Source of the DNA: CAYRFQ01 sp964423615
GTDB lineage: Bacteria; Planctomycetota; Planctomycetia; Gemmatales; Gemmataceae
Reading direction: 5' to 3'
Assembly (NCBI GenBank): GCA_964423615.1
Contig: CAYRFQ010000100.1
Span: 1-28,941 of the forward strand
DNA: 28,941 nt
Below are positions 22,999-28,941 of this stretch, one piece after another; position 1 is the first letter of the stretch; each line of letters starts with the position of its first letter. Under the pieces are notes generated by a model, which was not told where the DNA came from, ran no database searches, and saw only the letters and a program-made list of their open reading frames with translations. A program made the position numbers and the translations under genes.

Positions 22999-24004
22999 CG
23001 CGGTTTGTTGAGGCGAATTCTTCCACGAGTCGCCGCACAGAACGGTTCGATGCCCCAAAGTTTACCACGGCAACGTCGAGGCCGGAATCAAAATACAACT
23101 CGAGCGAGCGACGAATAGCACCCAATATCCAGTCGGGATTATTCCCAAACGCGCCACCACCAAGCAATGTCAGGAACAATCGGTTGTTCTGATTTCGGTT
23201 CGCGTTGAAGATCGCTGCACATATCGTTGCTTCGTAGGCCGCTTCGAGTATGAGTTTTGCCAACGGCGCCCAAAGTTCCGATGCATGACGTGTATACGCT
23301 ACTGGCATTGCGGAGCAATACGCTTGGGAGACGGTGTGGGACGCGTCGTCGAGCGGGACTTGCGTATCCCAGTGCAGACCGACCTGGAGTGCTTGCCGAA
23401 CTGCATCGAGTGCAGCTTCGTCCATGCTTTCCAGCTTCCGATTGATCTCTTCGAGACCGCTTGCCGACGGCAATGCGTAGCCGTTCTCCATCCGCCAAAG
23501 ACGTTGGTGTGAGTTGTCGAACAATCTACCGATGCCAGACAAGCAATCGATCTGGTTATTCGCAGTTTGCCCGATGCAGCCATTGACGTCGACAAAATAA
23601 TTCCGAAAGATTGTACCCGCACCTGCCGCAATCGCGCATGCAGGCCCCTGGGTATAGTCGTCTTCGTAAATGCCAACGCCGCATTCAGGAGTAACTCCCA
23701 GTGATGTCATTTCGAGAAGATTGAACTGCGAAGCGACCTGGAACACGGCGTTTTCATTCGCTCGATCCCGATGCAAGTGCTGCACATTTGCGACGATCTC
23801 GTGAACGGATATCGGCCTTCGATCCCGGTTGATGCAACGGACACGATCACGCAATTGCGCTAGTGTAGGTGTCTCCAGTTCGCCGTACAGCCACGATCTC
23901 CTGTTCAGACTCGAATGCAATAGCCGCCCATCGATCAATAGTTGCTGCCGTACGCTTTCGGGAGACTCCTCGACGCAACCCGTAAGATCATTGAACCACG
24001 TCAT
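22994..24004 (-). CDS. Cassette gene: macro-domain-like protein
   Basis: The product has 336 residues from the ATG at 24004; upstream in-frame codons lie in the attC. The centre carries VFQVASQFNLLEM, TPECGVGIYEDDYTQGPACA, AIAAGAGTIFRNYFV and GQTANNQIDCLSGIG. The C-terminal part has NRLFLTLLGGGAFGNNPDWI, then LDVAVVNFG. A 'xxFQVASQFNxLE ... TQGPACAxAxxAGTxxRNYF' pattern and the GGGAFGN loop recall a macro-domain-related family that binds ADP-ribose-type ligands. The assignment is from memory of the motif pattern and is moderate. If right, it may erase or read ADP-ribosylation, a theme of conflict systems. No signal peptide is present. Confidence 0.55.
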   Translation of the reverse strand: MTWFNDLTGCVEESPESVRQQLLIDGRLLHSSLNRRSWLYGELETPTLAQLRDRVRCINRDRRPISVHEIVANVQHLHRDRANENAVFQVASQFNLLEMTSLGVTPECGVGIYEDDYTQGPACAIAAGAGTIFRNYFVDVNGCIGQTANNQIDCLSGIGRLFDNSHQRLWRMENGYALPSASGLEEINRKLESMDEAALDAVRQALQVGLHWDTQVPLDDASHTVSQAYCSAMPVAYTRHASELWAPLAKLILEAAYEATICAAIFNANRNQNNRLFLTLLGGGAFGNNPDWILGAIRRSLELYFDSGLDVAVVNFGASNRSVRRLVEEFASTNRD

Positions 24005-24018
24005 GATCCACCTGCGCG

Positions 24019-24109
24019 ACAAAACGTTCAGCATCACCGGGCCGCCGCCAGAGACGCTCAATTGTAAACCCGACCGGACCGGCGGCTCCGGTGCATGCGA
24101 TTGTTCGGC
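24019..24109 (-). other. attC site (cassette of metallophosphoesterase)
   Basis: R'' ACAAAAC, 6-nt spacer, L'' CATCACC with GGGCCGCCGCC; GGCGGCTCC with L' GGTGCATG, R' GTTCGGC. It is closely related to the site at 25949-26039. Confidence 0.8.
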
Positions 24110-24112
24110 GAC

Positions 24113-24739
24113 CTATCGTAGGGTCACGTCCAGCGGATCGAGCACGCCCGTTGTCGTATCGAAAACGGCGCACTTCCCTTGAAACACACCCGCGATAATC
24201 ACAACGTATCGCTCATGCGGCACCAACGTCAACGATTCAGATCCGTCCCAAGGGACGGTCCCGTTTGGCGTTGCAGCCCACCAGCAGTGATAATGGCCCA
24301 TGAATTGACGAACATGTTGATTTGACTCAAAAGCGGCTTTTGCCCGTGCCCATAGGTCGCGTGAATCTTCCTCGATACTCCACAACTGTTCAACGCTGTG
24401 CGGGTCCACGCTTGCATCCTTGTGGCTGAAGTAGCATCCGTCAATTTGAAGCTGTGGTTGCATGCTGCGCATGAATTGGAACGTGTTGGGCGCAAACTTC
24501 TCGCGGCAGAATTCCGGGACATCACGACAAAGGTGGAAGTCGTGATTGCCCCAAACCCCGAGAGCGCCAGAGGAGCTCAGCAGTGACGCAACCTCATCCG
24601 CGCCCTCGGGCGGTGCAAAGGCGTCGCACGTGTCGCCGATTGTCACCACTTGGTCCACTTGATGCTCCCGAAACACCTCCAAAGCTCTGGAGAGGTTTTC
24701 GTGGTCATTATGGATGTCAGTCACGAGGCCGAGACGCAT
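24113..24739 (-). CDS. Cassette gene: calcineurin-like metallophosphoesterase
   Basis: The product has 208 residues from the ATG at 24739 (MRLGLVTDIHND). The five metal-binding motifs of the superfamily are present: D8-x-H10 (TDIH), GD at 35-36 (TIGDTCD), GNH at 64-66 (WGNHD), a later His (FSHKD) and GHYH. The spacing suits small YfcE/MJ0936-type phosphodiesterases. The likely reaction is metal-dependent hydrolysis of a phosphodiester or phosphomonoester; the substrate is unknown. It is cytoplasmic. The stop is 4 bp after its attC R' box. Confidence 0.9.
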   Translation of the reverse strand: MRLGLVTDIHNDHENLSRALEVFREHQVDQVVTIGDTCDAFAPPEGADEVASLLSSSGALGVWGNHDFHLCRDVPEFCREKFAPNTFQFMRSMQPQLQIDGCYFSHKDASVDPHSVEQLWSIEEDSRDLWARAKAAFESNQHVRQFMGHYHCWWAATPNGTVPWDGSESLTLVPHERYVVIIAGVFQGKCAVFDTTTGVLDPLDVTLR

Positions 24740-24754
24740 TGCGCTACTTTGGTT

Positions 24755-24846
24755 GCCGAATGTCACCGTTCACCGGGCCGCGGCGAACGACTTTGATCTC
24801 ACCAAACCGCGCGGCCCGCGGCTCCGTGTGCAAACCATTGTTATCC
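24755..24846 (-). other. attC site with degenerate R'' (AAC to AAT)
   Basis: R'' GCCGAAT, L'' GTTCACC with GGGCCGCGG; CCGCGGCTCC with GTGTGCAA, R' GTTATCC. The first conserved triplet is AAT. The stop of its gene (24841-24843) lies in R'. Confidence 0.65.
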
Positions 24847-25653
24847 AACCGCGTTGTAGTCCAAGCTCTTAGCCCCATCAGTGTTCGCGGGTCGTGGAAA
24901 GATGCAGCCGATTACATCCGCTAAGCGATCGCCGGATTCGTTGTATCGTTCTTTTTCGCCGGGACCGGAGAGTGAAAAGCCTGAGTCTCCGAACGAGAAT
25001 CGTTGACCGTAGAGTTCGATGCCGAGAACACCGGGATACTCGCACCCGTCGGGTGCATAGATCGCGTACATTGGAACGATAAAACCCGATGGATGCGGAA
25101 TATCTATCCGATTTCGACCTTGGGCGTCCTTGTATACGAAGCGACGAACGGCCGGTTTAAAGTAATGAATCTCAAGCATAACGCCATTGCCGCCCGGCCA
25201 CTTTGGGATCTCGTCTACGCTAACAAGCAGGTCGTGCTTCGAACACTTGTTAGTTTCTTCAAGTTCCGTGATCCCTTGAACGCCTGCTCCGAATACAGGC
25301 CCGGTTCCGACATCATCAAGTGGACGTGAAAATACGCCGACACCTCGCGGGTTACCATCTTCGTCAAGTCCGGAAACCACGCCATCGCCGGAGTACTGAA
25401 CAAATCCGCTGCGATGATGTGTTATTTTAAGCCTTCCTTCATCGAGTTCAGCTAGGTCTAACGCATCGCCAAAGGCAACCTCTTGGCTATCACGATTGTA
25501 GTTGACGGTCGTCTTCATAAGTACCGCAGTCTTTGCGGAGTGATATGGTGCCATGAGCGAATACGACCCGTCCCCGGTGAAAAGCACCTTGGTGAATTTC
25601 CGTTTGACGCCGTCACAGTCGAGGATGATGAGGTGCTTCGAAGATTTAGGCAA
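24841..25653 (-). CDS. Cassette gene: hypothetical protein, 270 residues
   Basis: The start is a TTG at 25653 with AGGA about 8 nt before it; the next in-frame ATG would remove a well-formed N-terminal strand (HLIILDCDGVKRKFTKVLFT). The protein looks beta-rich: SYSLMAPYHSAKTAVLMKTT, GRLKITHHRSGFVQYSGDGV, GVGVFSRPLDDVGTGPVFG, WPGGNGVMLEIHYFKPAVRR. There is no signal peptide or membrane segment. The GTGPVFGAGVQGI loop is notable but not diagnostic. I recognise no family. It is one of the longer cassette genes and is followed by its attC with the stop inside R'. Confidence 0.65.
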   Translation of the reverse strand: MPKSSKHLIILDCDGVKRKFTKVLFTGDGSYSLMAPYHSAKTAVLMKTTVNYNRDSQEVAFGDALDLAELDEGRLKITHHRSGFVQYSGDGVVSGLDEDGNPRGVGVFSRPLDDVGTGPVFGAGVQGITELEETNKCSKHDLLVSVDEIPKWPGGNGVMLEIHYFKPAVRRFVYKDAQGRNRIDIPHPSGFIVPMYAIYAPDGCEYPGVLGIELYGQRFSFGDSGFSLSGPGEKERYNESGDRLADVIGCIFPRPANTDGAKSLDYNAVG

Positions 25654-25668
25654 GTTGGTTCCTGTGTT

Positions 25669-25790
25669 GGATAATGTTGAGCTAAGCAGAGTCGCGCAGC
25701 GATTTCTGCTTCAGCGAGACATGGTTAGACAGAATGCCGAGTTTACTTACTGACAACTCACCGACATTCTGTCTCAACCGGTGGTTAGAC
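25669..25790 (-). other. attC-like region of micro-cassette copy A
   Basis: It begins at GGATAAT (degenerate R'') and ends at R' GTTAGAC. It holds two stacked hairpins: AGCAGA-TCGC...GCGA-TCTGCT, and GGTTAGACAGAATG pairing with CATTCTGTCTCAACC with one extrahelical G. The double-hairpin form is unlike the other sites. Confidence 0.5.
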
Positions 25791-25956
25791 GGAGTGGCGC
25801 AGGCGAAACAAAGATAACCCGGATGGTACGGAAACAGGGGCAGTTACGCGCGGTATAACCATTCGTAAGCAAGCTCACAACGCTTCCACCGAGCGTAACG
25901 TATGCATATCAACTGTGCAAGCACCTAACGCGTTCTGGCGGCATTCCTGTCTAACG
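25671..25956. repeat. 286-bp duplicated micro-cassette (copy A)
   Basis: It matches 26579-26864 with 5 substitutions and no indels. The repeat ends coincide with the AA-C crossover points of the flanking boxes, so it is a duplicated cassette and not a random repeat. Confidence 0.95.
25785..25862 (-). CDS. Putative 25-residue micropeptide gene, copy A
   Basis: ATG at 25862, TAA at 25785-25787; the product begins MVIPRVTAPVSVPSG and ends LFRLRHSV. Three of the five differences from copy B fall in this ORF, and all are third-position synonymous (GTA/GTG, CGC/CGT, TCC/TCT). The TAA lies inside the GTTAGAC box, as the stops of larger cassette genes lie inside their R' boxes. No strong Shine-Dalgarno is seen. 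The peptide is basic with hydrophobic positions and has no known family. Overlapping frames would suffer amino-acid changes, which argues against them. It is too small to call with certainty. Confidence 0.45.
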   Translation of the reverse strand: MVIPRVTAPVSVPSGLSLFRLRHSV

Positions 25957-26039
25957 ACCAGCATCACCGGGCCGCCGCCAAGTGACGCCCAATTCCAAAC
26001 CGACCGGATCGGCGGCTCCGGTGCATGCGCTGGTTATGC
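25949..26039 (-). other. attC site (cassette of 26051-26545)
   Basis: R'' GTCTAAC, 6-nt spacer, L'' CATCACC with GGGCCGCCGCC; GGCGGCTCC with L' GGTGCATG, R' GTTATGC. It shares its core with the site at 24019-24109. Confidence 0.85.
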
Positions 26040-26050
26040 AGCTTTCCGTG

Positions 26051-26545
26051 TTAGTTGTCAATTTCGTCAATCGCACCTGCTGTGAATTTGCAGAAGACCT
26101 CCTTTCCCATTCTGGCCAGGGCTAAGAGGAGTAGGCTGCAAAACGGCACAAGGATTCCCGCAACGGTTCCGACGTAGGTTGCCATGCACGACGCGATGAT
26201 GGATACGATCACGACATTGGCATCGGACCCCTGCTCTTTCAGTTTGTTGCGCAGGTCACTATATCGTTCGTCTTCTGTGCAAATCAACGCACGGAATTCA
26301 GTCTTTAGGGCGTCCCAAATTCGCACGCGAGGATCGCCGTCCGGCAAACGGTGCCCGTCTTCGTCGTGATAGCGTTCCGCGGCGTGATCGAGAAGCGAGT
26401 CTACGATTGATTTTCGCACATAGTAGTCAGCGCCACCTCCCTGACGTTGTGCCATGTAGATCATCCCGTAACCACCGCACTGGCTCGGCACGGGCAAGAG
26501 ATCTGCAAGCTCTTGTGGGTCCAGCGCGTCAACCCAATTCGACAT
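26051..26545 (-). CDS. Cassette gene: hypothetical protein with C-terminal membrane segment
   Basis: The product has 164 residues. The N-terminal part is soluble (MSNWVDALDPQELADLLPVP, GGGADYYVRKSIVDSLLDHA), with a charged DGDPRVRIWDALKTEFRAL stretch. Residues about 112-150 are hydrophobic (VVIVSIIASCMATYVGTVAG followed by ILVPFCSLLLLALARMG), giving one or two membrane helices. I recognise no family. The layout, a soluble domain then a terminal helix pair, is seen in membrane-acting effectors, but nothing more supports that. It lies between the two micro-cassette copies. Confidence 0.65.
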   Translation of the reverse strand: MSNWVDALDPQELADLLPVPSQCGGYGMIYMAQRQGGGADYYVRKSIVDSLLDHAAERYHDEDGHRLPDGDPRVRIWDALKTEFRALICTEDERYSDLRNKLKEQGSDANVVIVSIIASCMATYVGTVAGILVPFCSLLLLALARMGKEVFCKFTAGAIDEIDN

Positions 26546-26576
26546 GATCTAACCTCACAGGTGAGTCGAGTTTTCT

Positions 26577-26698
26577 GCATAATGTTGAGCTAAGCAGAGT
26601 CGCGCAGCGATTTCTGCTTCAGGGAGACATGGTTAGACAGAATGTCGAGTTTACTTACTGACAACTCACCGACATTCTGTCTCAACCGGTGGTTAGAC
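26577..26698 (-). other. attC-like region of micro-cassette copy B
   Basis: It has the same double-hairpin layout as copy A, from GCATAAT to R' GTTAGAC. One of its differences from copy A (GTCG versus GCCG) makes the second stem fully paired with CGAC. Confidence 0.5.
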
Positions 26699-26864
26699 AG
26701 AGTGACGCAGGCGAAACAAAGATAACCCGGATGGCACGGAAACAGGGGCAGTTACGCGCGGTATAACCATTCGTAAGCAAGCTCACAACGCTTCCACCGA
26801 GCGTAACGTATGCATATCAACTGTGCAAGCACCTAACGCGTTCTGGCGGCATTCCTGTCTAACG
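26579..26864. repeat. 286-bp duplicated micro-cassette (copy B)
   Basis: It is the partner of 25671-25956, at an offset of 908 bp. Copy B lies nearer attI and so is the younger insertion if cassettes enter at attI. Confidence 0.95.
26693..26770 (-). CDS. Putative 25-residue micropeptide gene, copy B
   Basis: It encodes the same peptide as copy A despite three nucleotide differences. ATG at 26770, TAA at 26693-26695 inside GTTAGAC. There is no strong ribosome-binding site. The protein-level identity is the main support. Confidence 0.45.
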   Translation of the reverse strand: MVIPRVTAPVSVPSGLSLFRLRHSV

Positions 26865-26967
26865 CTTCGGTAACCGGCGTTTTACAGTGGCCCGGCCGGA
26901 GGTGAAAATGGCGAAGCCGCCGCAGGCCGGGCCACTGTAAAACGTCCGGTTCACCGACTTGTTAGGC
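26857..26967 (-). other. attC site (first cassette)
   Basis: R'' GTCTAAC, L'' TAACCGG-type arm, and a long palindromic centre (CGTTTTACAGTGGCCCGGCC with its complement); L' CCGGTTCACC, R' GTTAGGC. The stop of the AHSA1-like gene lies inside R'. At 111 bp it is the longest site with a perfect central stem. Confidence 0.85.
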
Positions 26968-27375
26968 GGCATTGCCTTCGACATATGCTTTGAAATTCTC
27001 AAGAATTGCCTGCCAACCCTGTCGTTGCTGTTCTCCAGACATTTCGTCTTCGGCATCGAAGGTCTCGACAATCTCGACACCGTCGGCAACGTCACGAAAC
27101 TCAATGCTGACGGAGCGTTCATCCCCGAGGCTGTATGCAATGAGCGACATGGGCGTTATGGCCGTAAATTTGCCTCCGAAATCGAAGCCCATCGAGCCAT
27201 CCTTCGCCTCCATCCGATAGCTAAATACACCGCCAGGAGTTAACTCAAGATCTGCACGAGGACAGTGCCATTCATCGGAAGCAAAATTCCACTTAACGAT
27301 ATGCTCTGGCGTCGTCCAAGCCGACCACACCTCTTCAAGCGACGCCTGGATCTGGGTGCTGACTACGATCTTCAT
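26962..27375 (-). CDS. First cassette gene: AHSA1/SRPBCC-family protein
   Basis: The product has 137 residues from the ATG at 27375; the longer frame would start in attI. The fold markers are typical of the AHSA1 (activator of Hsp90 ATPase homologue 1-like) branch of SRPBCC/START proteins: VSTQIQASLEEVWSAWTTPE, HIVKWNFASDEWHCPRADLE, GGVFSYRMEAKDGSMGFDF and QGWQAILENFKAYVE at the end. These proteins bind hydrophobic ligands in a helix-grip cavity; the ligand is unknown. AHSA1-like genes are recurrent integron cassettes. It sits directly at attI, so it is the most recently added or the best expressed cassette. Confidence 0.9.
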   Translation of the reverse strand: MKIVVSTQIQASLEEVWSAWTTPEHIVKWNFASDEWHCPRADLELTPGGVFSYRMEAKDGSMGFDFGGKFTAITPMSLIAYSLGDERSVSIEFRDVADGVEIVETFDAEDEMSGEQQRQGWQAILENFKAYVEGNAA

Positions 27376-27403
27376 ATGCTGCGTACTCGGGATTCGAACT
27401 GCC

Positions 27404-27533
27404 ACCTAACGCACCTTCGTTAAATAAATCGAGTTTTAAGATACCTTTTTTGTTGTATATCCCGAATCTTCTTAGGTCAAGGATTTTCTCGATGTCTTAG
27501 TCGATACCCACATCTCCCAAACCTCCACGACTG
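27404..27533 (-). other. attI: attI recombination site and intI leader
   Basis: The box ACCTAAC at 27404-27410 (GTTAGGT on the cassette strand) is the crossover point beside the first cassette. The AT-rich stretch to 27480, with TTGTATAT-type hexamers near 27450, probably holds the integrase promoter and a cassette promoter. I cannot define them further. No LexA-type CTG-N10-CAG box was seen. Confidence 0.65.
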
Positions 27534-28490
27534 TTGAATCAAGTTCGTGGGAAGCTACGATTGTTGCATTATTCCAAACGGACCGAAGAATCCTACGTCG
27601 ATTGGATCGTCAAGTACATCTTGTTTCACAACAAGACTCATCCCAAAGACATGGGTGCGCCGGAAATCGAAGGATTTTTGACGTATTTGGCCGTCGAGAA
27701 AAACGTTGCGGCGAGCACGCAGAATCAGGCCTTTTCGGCTTTACTTTTTCTTTACCAGAAGGTTCTTGAAATCGAACTGCGACGGATCGACGCGAAGCGA
27801 GCTACTCGACCGCCTCGCCTTCCCGTGGTCCTCTCGGTGGACGAAATCCGAGATGTGTTAGACGGAATCGAAGGCTTCTATCGAATCATGGCGGAACTGA
27901 TGTATGGATCGGGGTTGCGGTTGCTCGAATGTTGTCGTCTGCGGGTTAAAGACGTCGATTTCGATCGGCGACAAATCATTGTCAATGAGGGCAAGGGCGA
28001 CAAAGATCGTGCTGTTCCACTCCCCGAACGCTTAAAACAGAAACTCCGAGACCAAATCCAAGAAGTCAAACACATCCACAACAAAGACGCCAAAGCTGGG
28101 CACGGTCGCGTGTGGCTGCCCCACGCTCTTAAAGACAAATACCCCAACGCGGAAAAAGAACTCGGGTGGCAATACCTTTTTCCGTCCAAGCGACTGAGTA
28201 CAGATCCACGGGCAGAGGGACCGGACTGCGAGATCAAGCGACGACACCACGTCCACGAGAATGCCGTCCAAAAGAAGGTTCGAGCAGCCGTTCTGGCTGC
28301 TGGCATTACCAAGAAGGCGAGTTGCCATACCCTTCGACACAGCTTCGCGACTCATCTGCTCGAAGCCGGAGCGGACATCCGCACCGTCCAAGAACTGCTC
28401 GGTCATGCCGACGTTTCGACGACGATGATCTATACCCACGTCTTGCAACATGGAGCTTGTGGCGTTCAGAGTCCATTGGATCGACTTTAA
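27534..28490 (+). CDS. intI: Integron integrase IntI (tyrosine recombinase)
   Basis: The product has 318 residues from a TTG at 27534. The N-terminal pattern suggests that translation may begin a few codons earlier (open to 27501; PKPPRL precedes), but no ATG exists there. The N-terminal SAM-like domain has LHYSKRTEESYVDWIVKYI, as in IntI proteins. Catalytic residues are all present: Arg129 (GSGLRLLE), Lys154/157 region (EGKGDKDR), His265 and Arg268 (HTLRHSFATHLL), His291 (GHADVSTT) and Tyr300 (MIYTHV). The IntI-specific insertion (about 185-225: GRVWLPHALKDKYPNAEKEL followed by W-x-YLFPS) separates it from XerC/D. It should recombine attC hairpins with attI. It is divergent from the array, the classical layout. 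Confidence 0.95.
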   Translation: MNQVRGKLRLLHYSKRTEESYVDWIVKYILFHNKTHPKDMGAPEIEGFLTYLAVEKNVAASTQNQAFSALLFLYQKVLEIELRRIDAKRATRPPRLPVVLSVDEIRDVLDGIEGFYRIMAELMYGSGLRLLECCRLRVKDVDFDRRQIIVNEGKGDKDRAVPLPERLKQKLRDQIQEVKHIHNKDAKAGHGRVWLPHALKDKYPNAEKELGWQYLFPSKRLSTDPRAEGPDCEIKRRHHVHENAVQKKVRAAVLAAGITKKASCHTLRHSFATHLLEAGADIRTVQELLGHADVSTTMIYTHVLQHGACGVQSPLDRL

Positions 28491-28796
28491 GTAGTCCCGA
28501 GTGTTCTGCCTGGGTGAGAACGTTCTGCAGTTGGGTGTAACAGTCAACGATTTTCCCAATCTCTCAGCACATGCTTTTACAAGCAAAAGCCTGTTCTCGT
28601 TTTCCTGCCCGAGTCGAAAACCAATAAGCGACATCCGACTGCAAAACGCTCTCGACAAATGACCCGGCCTTCGGTCCTGAAAGCAAGAACACATTTCAAG
28701 AATCCTTGAGCCATCCTGTCAGCTTATCGAGACCAATCATTGCGGAGGTTTGGGAAAGGGTACATCAACGCCTTCTGAGTTGTTGGGCCGGAGGTA
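28491..28796. other. Intergenic region after intI, no supported gene
   Basis: About 300 bp; the minus-strand frame overlapping the end of intI has no family resemblance. Nothing else is seen. Confidence 0.4.
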
Positions 28797-28842
28797 TAGT
28801 CGGGTAGCAGGAAGCCCTCACAGGCTTTCTGCTACTCGACTA
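28797..28842. terminator. Long 20-bp hairpin downstream of intI
   Basis: TAGTCGGGTAGCAGGAAGCC pairs with GGCTTTCTGCTACTCGACTA over the full 20 bp (two G-T wobbles) around the 6-nt loop CTCACA. No T-run follows on either strand, so it may be a transcript-end stem, a mobile miniature repeat, or an IS end rather than a canonical terminator. Confidence 0.4.
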
Positions 28843-28941
28843 CGGTGAGGAAAAACTTGCGGTTTCTCTCTGGATGCTGTTCCAATGCAGCGATTCCCGG
28901 CACGTAGTGAACAAGGCGTTTTTTTGCCCCGTAGGTTGTCT

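Larger units (their letters stand above)
16324..27410 (-). mobile_element. Chromosomal integron cassette array (about 20 cassettes)
   Basis: All supported genes here are on the minus strand and read away from the integrase. Nearly every one is followed by a 59-111 bp site that starts with a box ending in AAC, ends with GTT plus four bases, and has inner L''/L' arms offset by an unpaired base. These are the hallmarks of attC sites. Neighbouring genes are functionally unrelated and vary widely in GC. The attI-side end is at 27404-27410. The distal end is unclear: the last clear attC is at 16713-16809 and the outermost gene (16324-16695) lacks one. Confidence 0.9.

Noticed and set aside
22333..23058. 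A 241-codon minus-strand frame as one protein
   Set aside because: Its first half reads through two attC sites; the natural start is the ATG at 22692.
25723..25790. Repeated GTTAGAC/GTCTCAAC palindromes read as a CRISPR or operator array
   Set aside because: There is only one unit per copy, with no regular spacers; the arms fit an attC stem better.
27376..27410. A TTCGAATCCC stretch beside attI, reminiscent of a tRNA T-loop on the minus strand
   Set aside because: The flanking bases do not form a T-stem, and no anticodon or acceptor arm can be drawn.
28032..28694. A 220-codon minus-strand frame overlapping the end of intI
   Set aside because: It is antisense to the conserved catalytic domain of IntI and has no family resemblance.

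Overview
The window looks like a chromosomal segment of a planctomycete, probably close to the Gemmata group. The support is a giant secreted WD40-repeat protein, a secreted multi-EF-hand protein, a small conserved domain I associate with Gemmataceae, frequent GTG/TTG starts, and many worn-down insertion sequences. This assignment is inference from gene content; no rRNA or marker gene is present.

Left part (1-16.3 kb): ordinary chromosome with IS scars. It opens with the 3' end of a probable polymorphic-toxin metallopeptidase domain, translationally coupled to a small EF-Tu-domain-II-like protein that may be its immunity partner. Then come a small planctomycete domain, an IS66 remnant, an RNase Z-like metallo-beta-lactamase, and a two-gene metal unit (SmtB-type ArsR repressor plus His-rich metal-binding protein) with an operator-like inverted repeat at the repressor start. 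A secreted six-EF-hand protein is followed by about 1 kb without genes and by a 4.6 kb gene for a secreted protein of about 35 WD40 blades. A gamma-glutamylcyclotransferase-like gene overlaps a TrkH/KtrB potassium channel gene. A cluster of IS982-like, IS4/IS701-like and IS66 remnants comes next, then a secreted S9 peptidase.

Right part (16.3-28.5 kb): a chromosomal integron. An IntI-type tyrosine recombinase with all catalytic residues and the IntI-specific insertion lies on the plus strand at 27534-28490. To its left, about 20 cassettes occupy 11 kb, all with genes on the minus strand reading away from intI, each followed by an attC-like site. The attI crossover is at 27404-27410. Cassette genes include an SRPBCC/AHSA1 protein, a macro-domain-like protein, a metallophosphoesterase, a Nudix hydrolase, a GIY-YIG-like protein with an HTH, a SUKH/SMI1-like protein, a DUF4345 membrane protein and several unknowns. 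Stop codons often lie inside the R' box of the cassette's own attC.

Most notable: one 280-bp cassette is present twice (5 SNPs in 286 bp). It carries a 25-codon ORF whose three internal SNPs are all synonymous and whose stop codon sits in a GTTAGAC box, as in the large cassettes. This points to a selected micropeptide cassette. A GC-rich Nudix cassette is also duplicated; its second copy is cut at both ends, with a collapsed attC hairpin and a deletion joining it to the next attC. These make the array a record of cassette duplication, decay and capture. No RNA gene or CRISPR array was seen.
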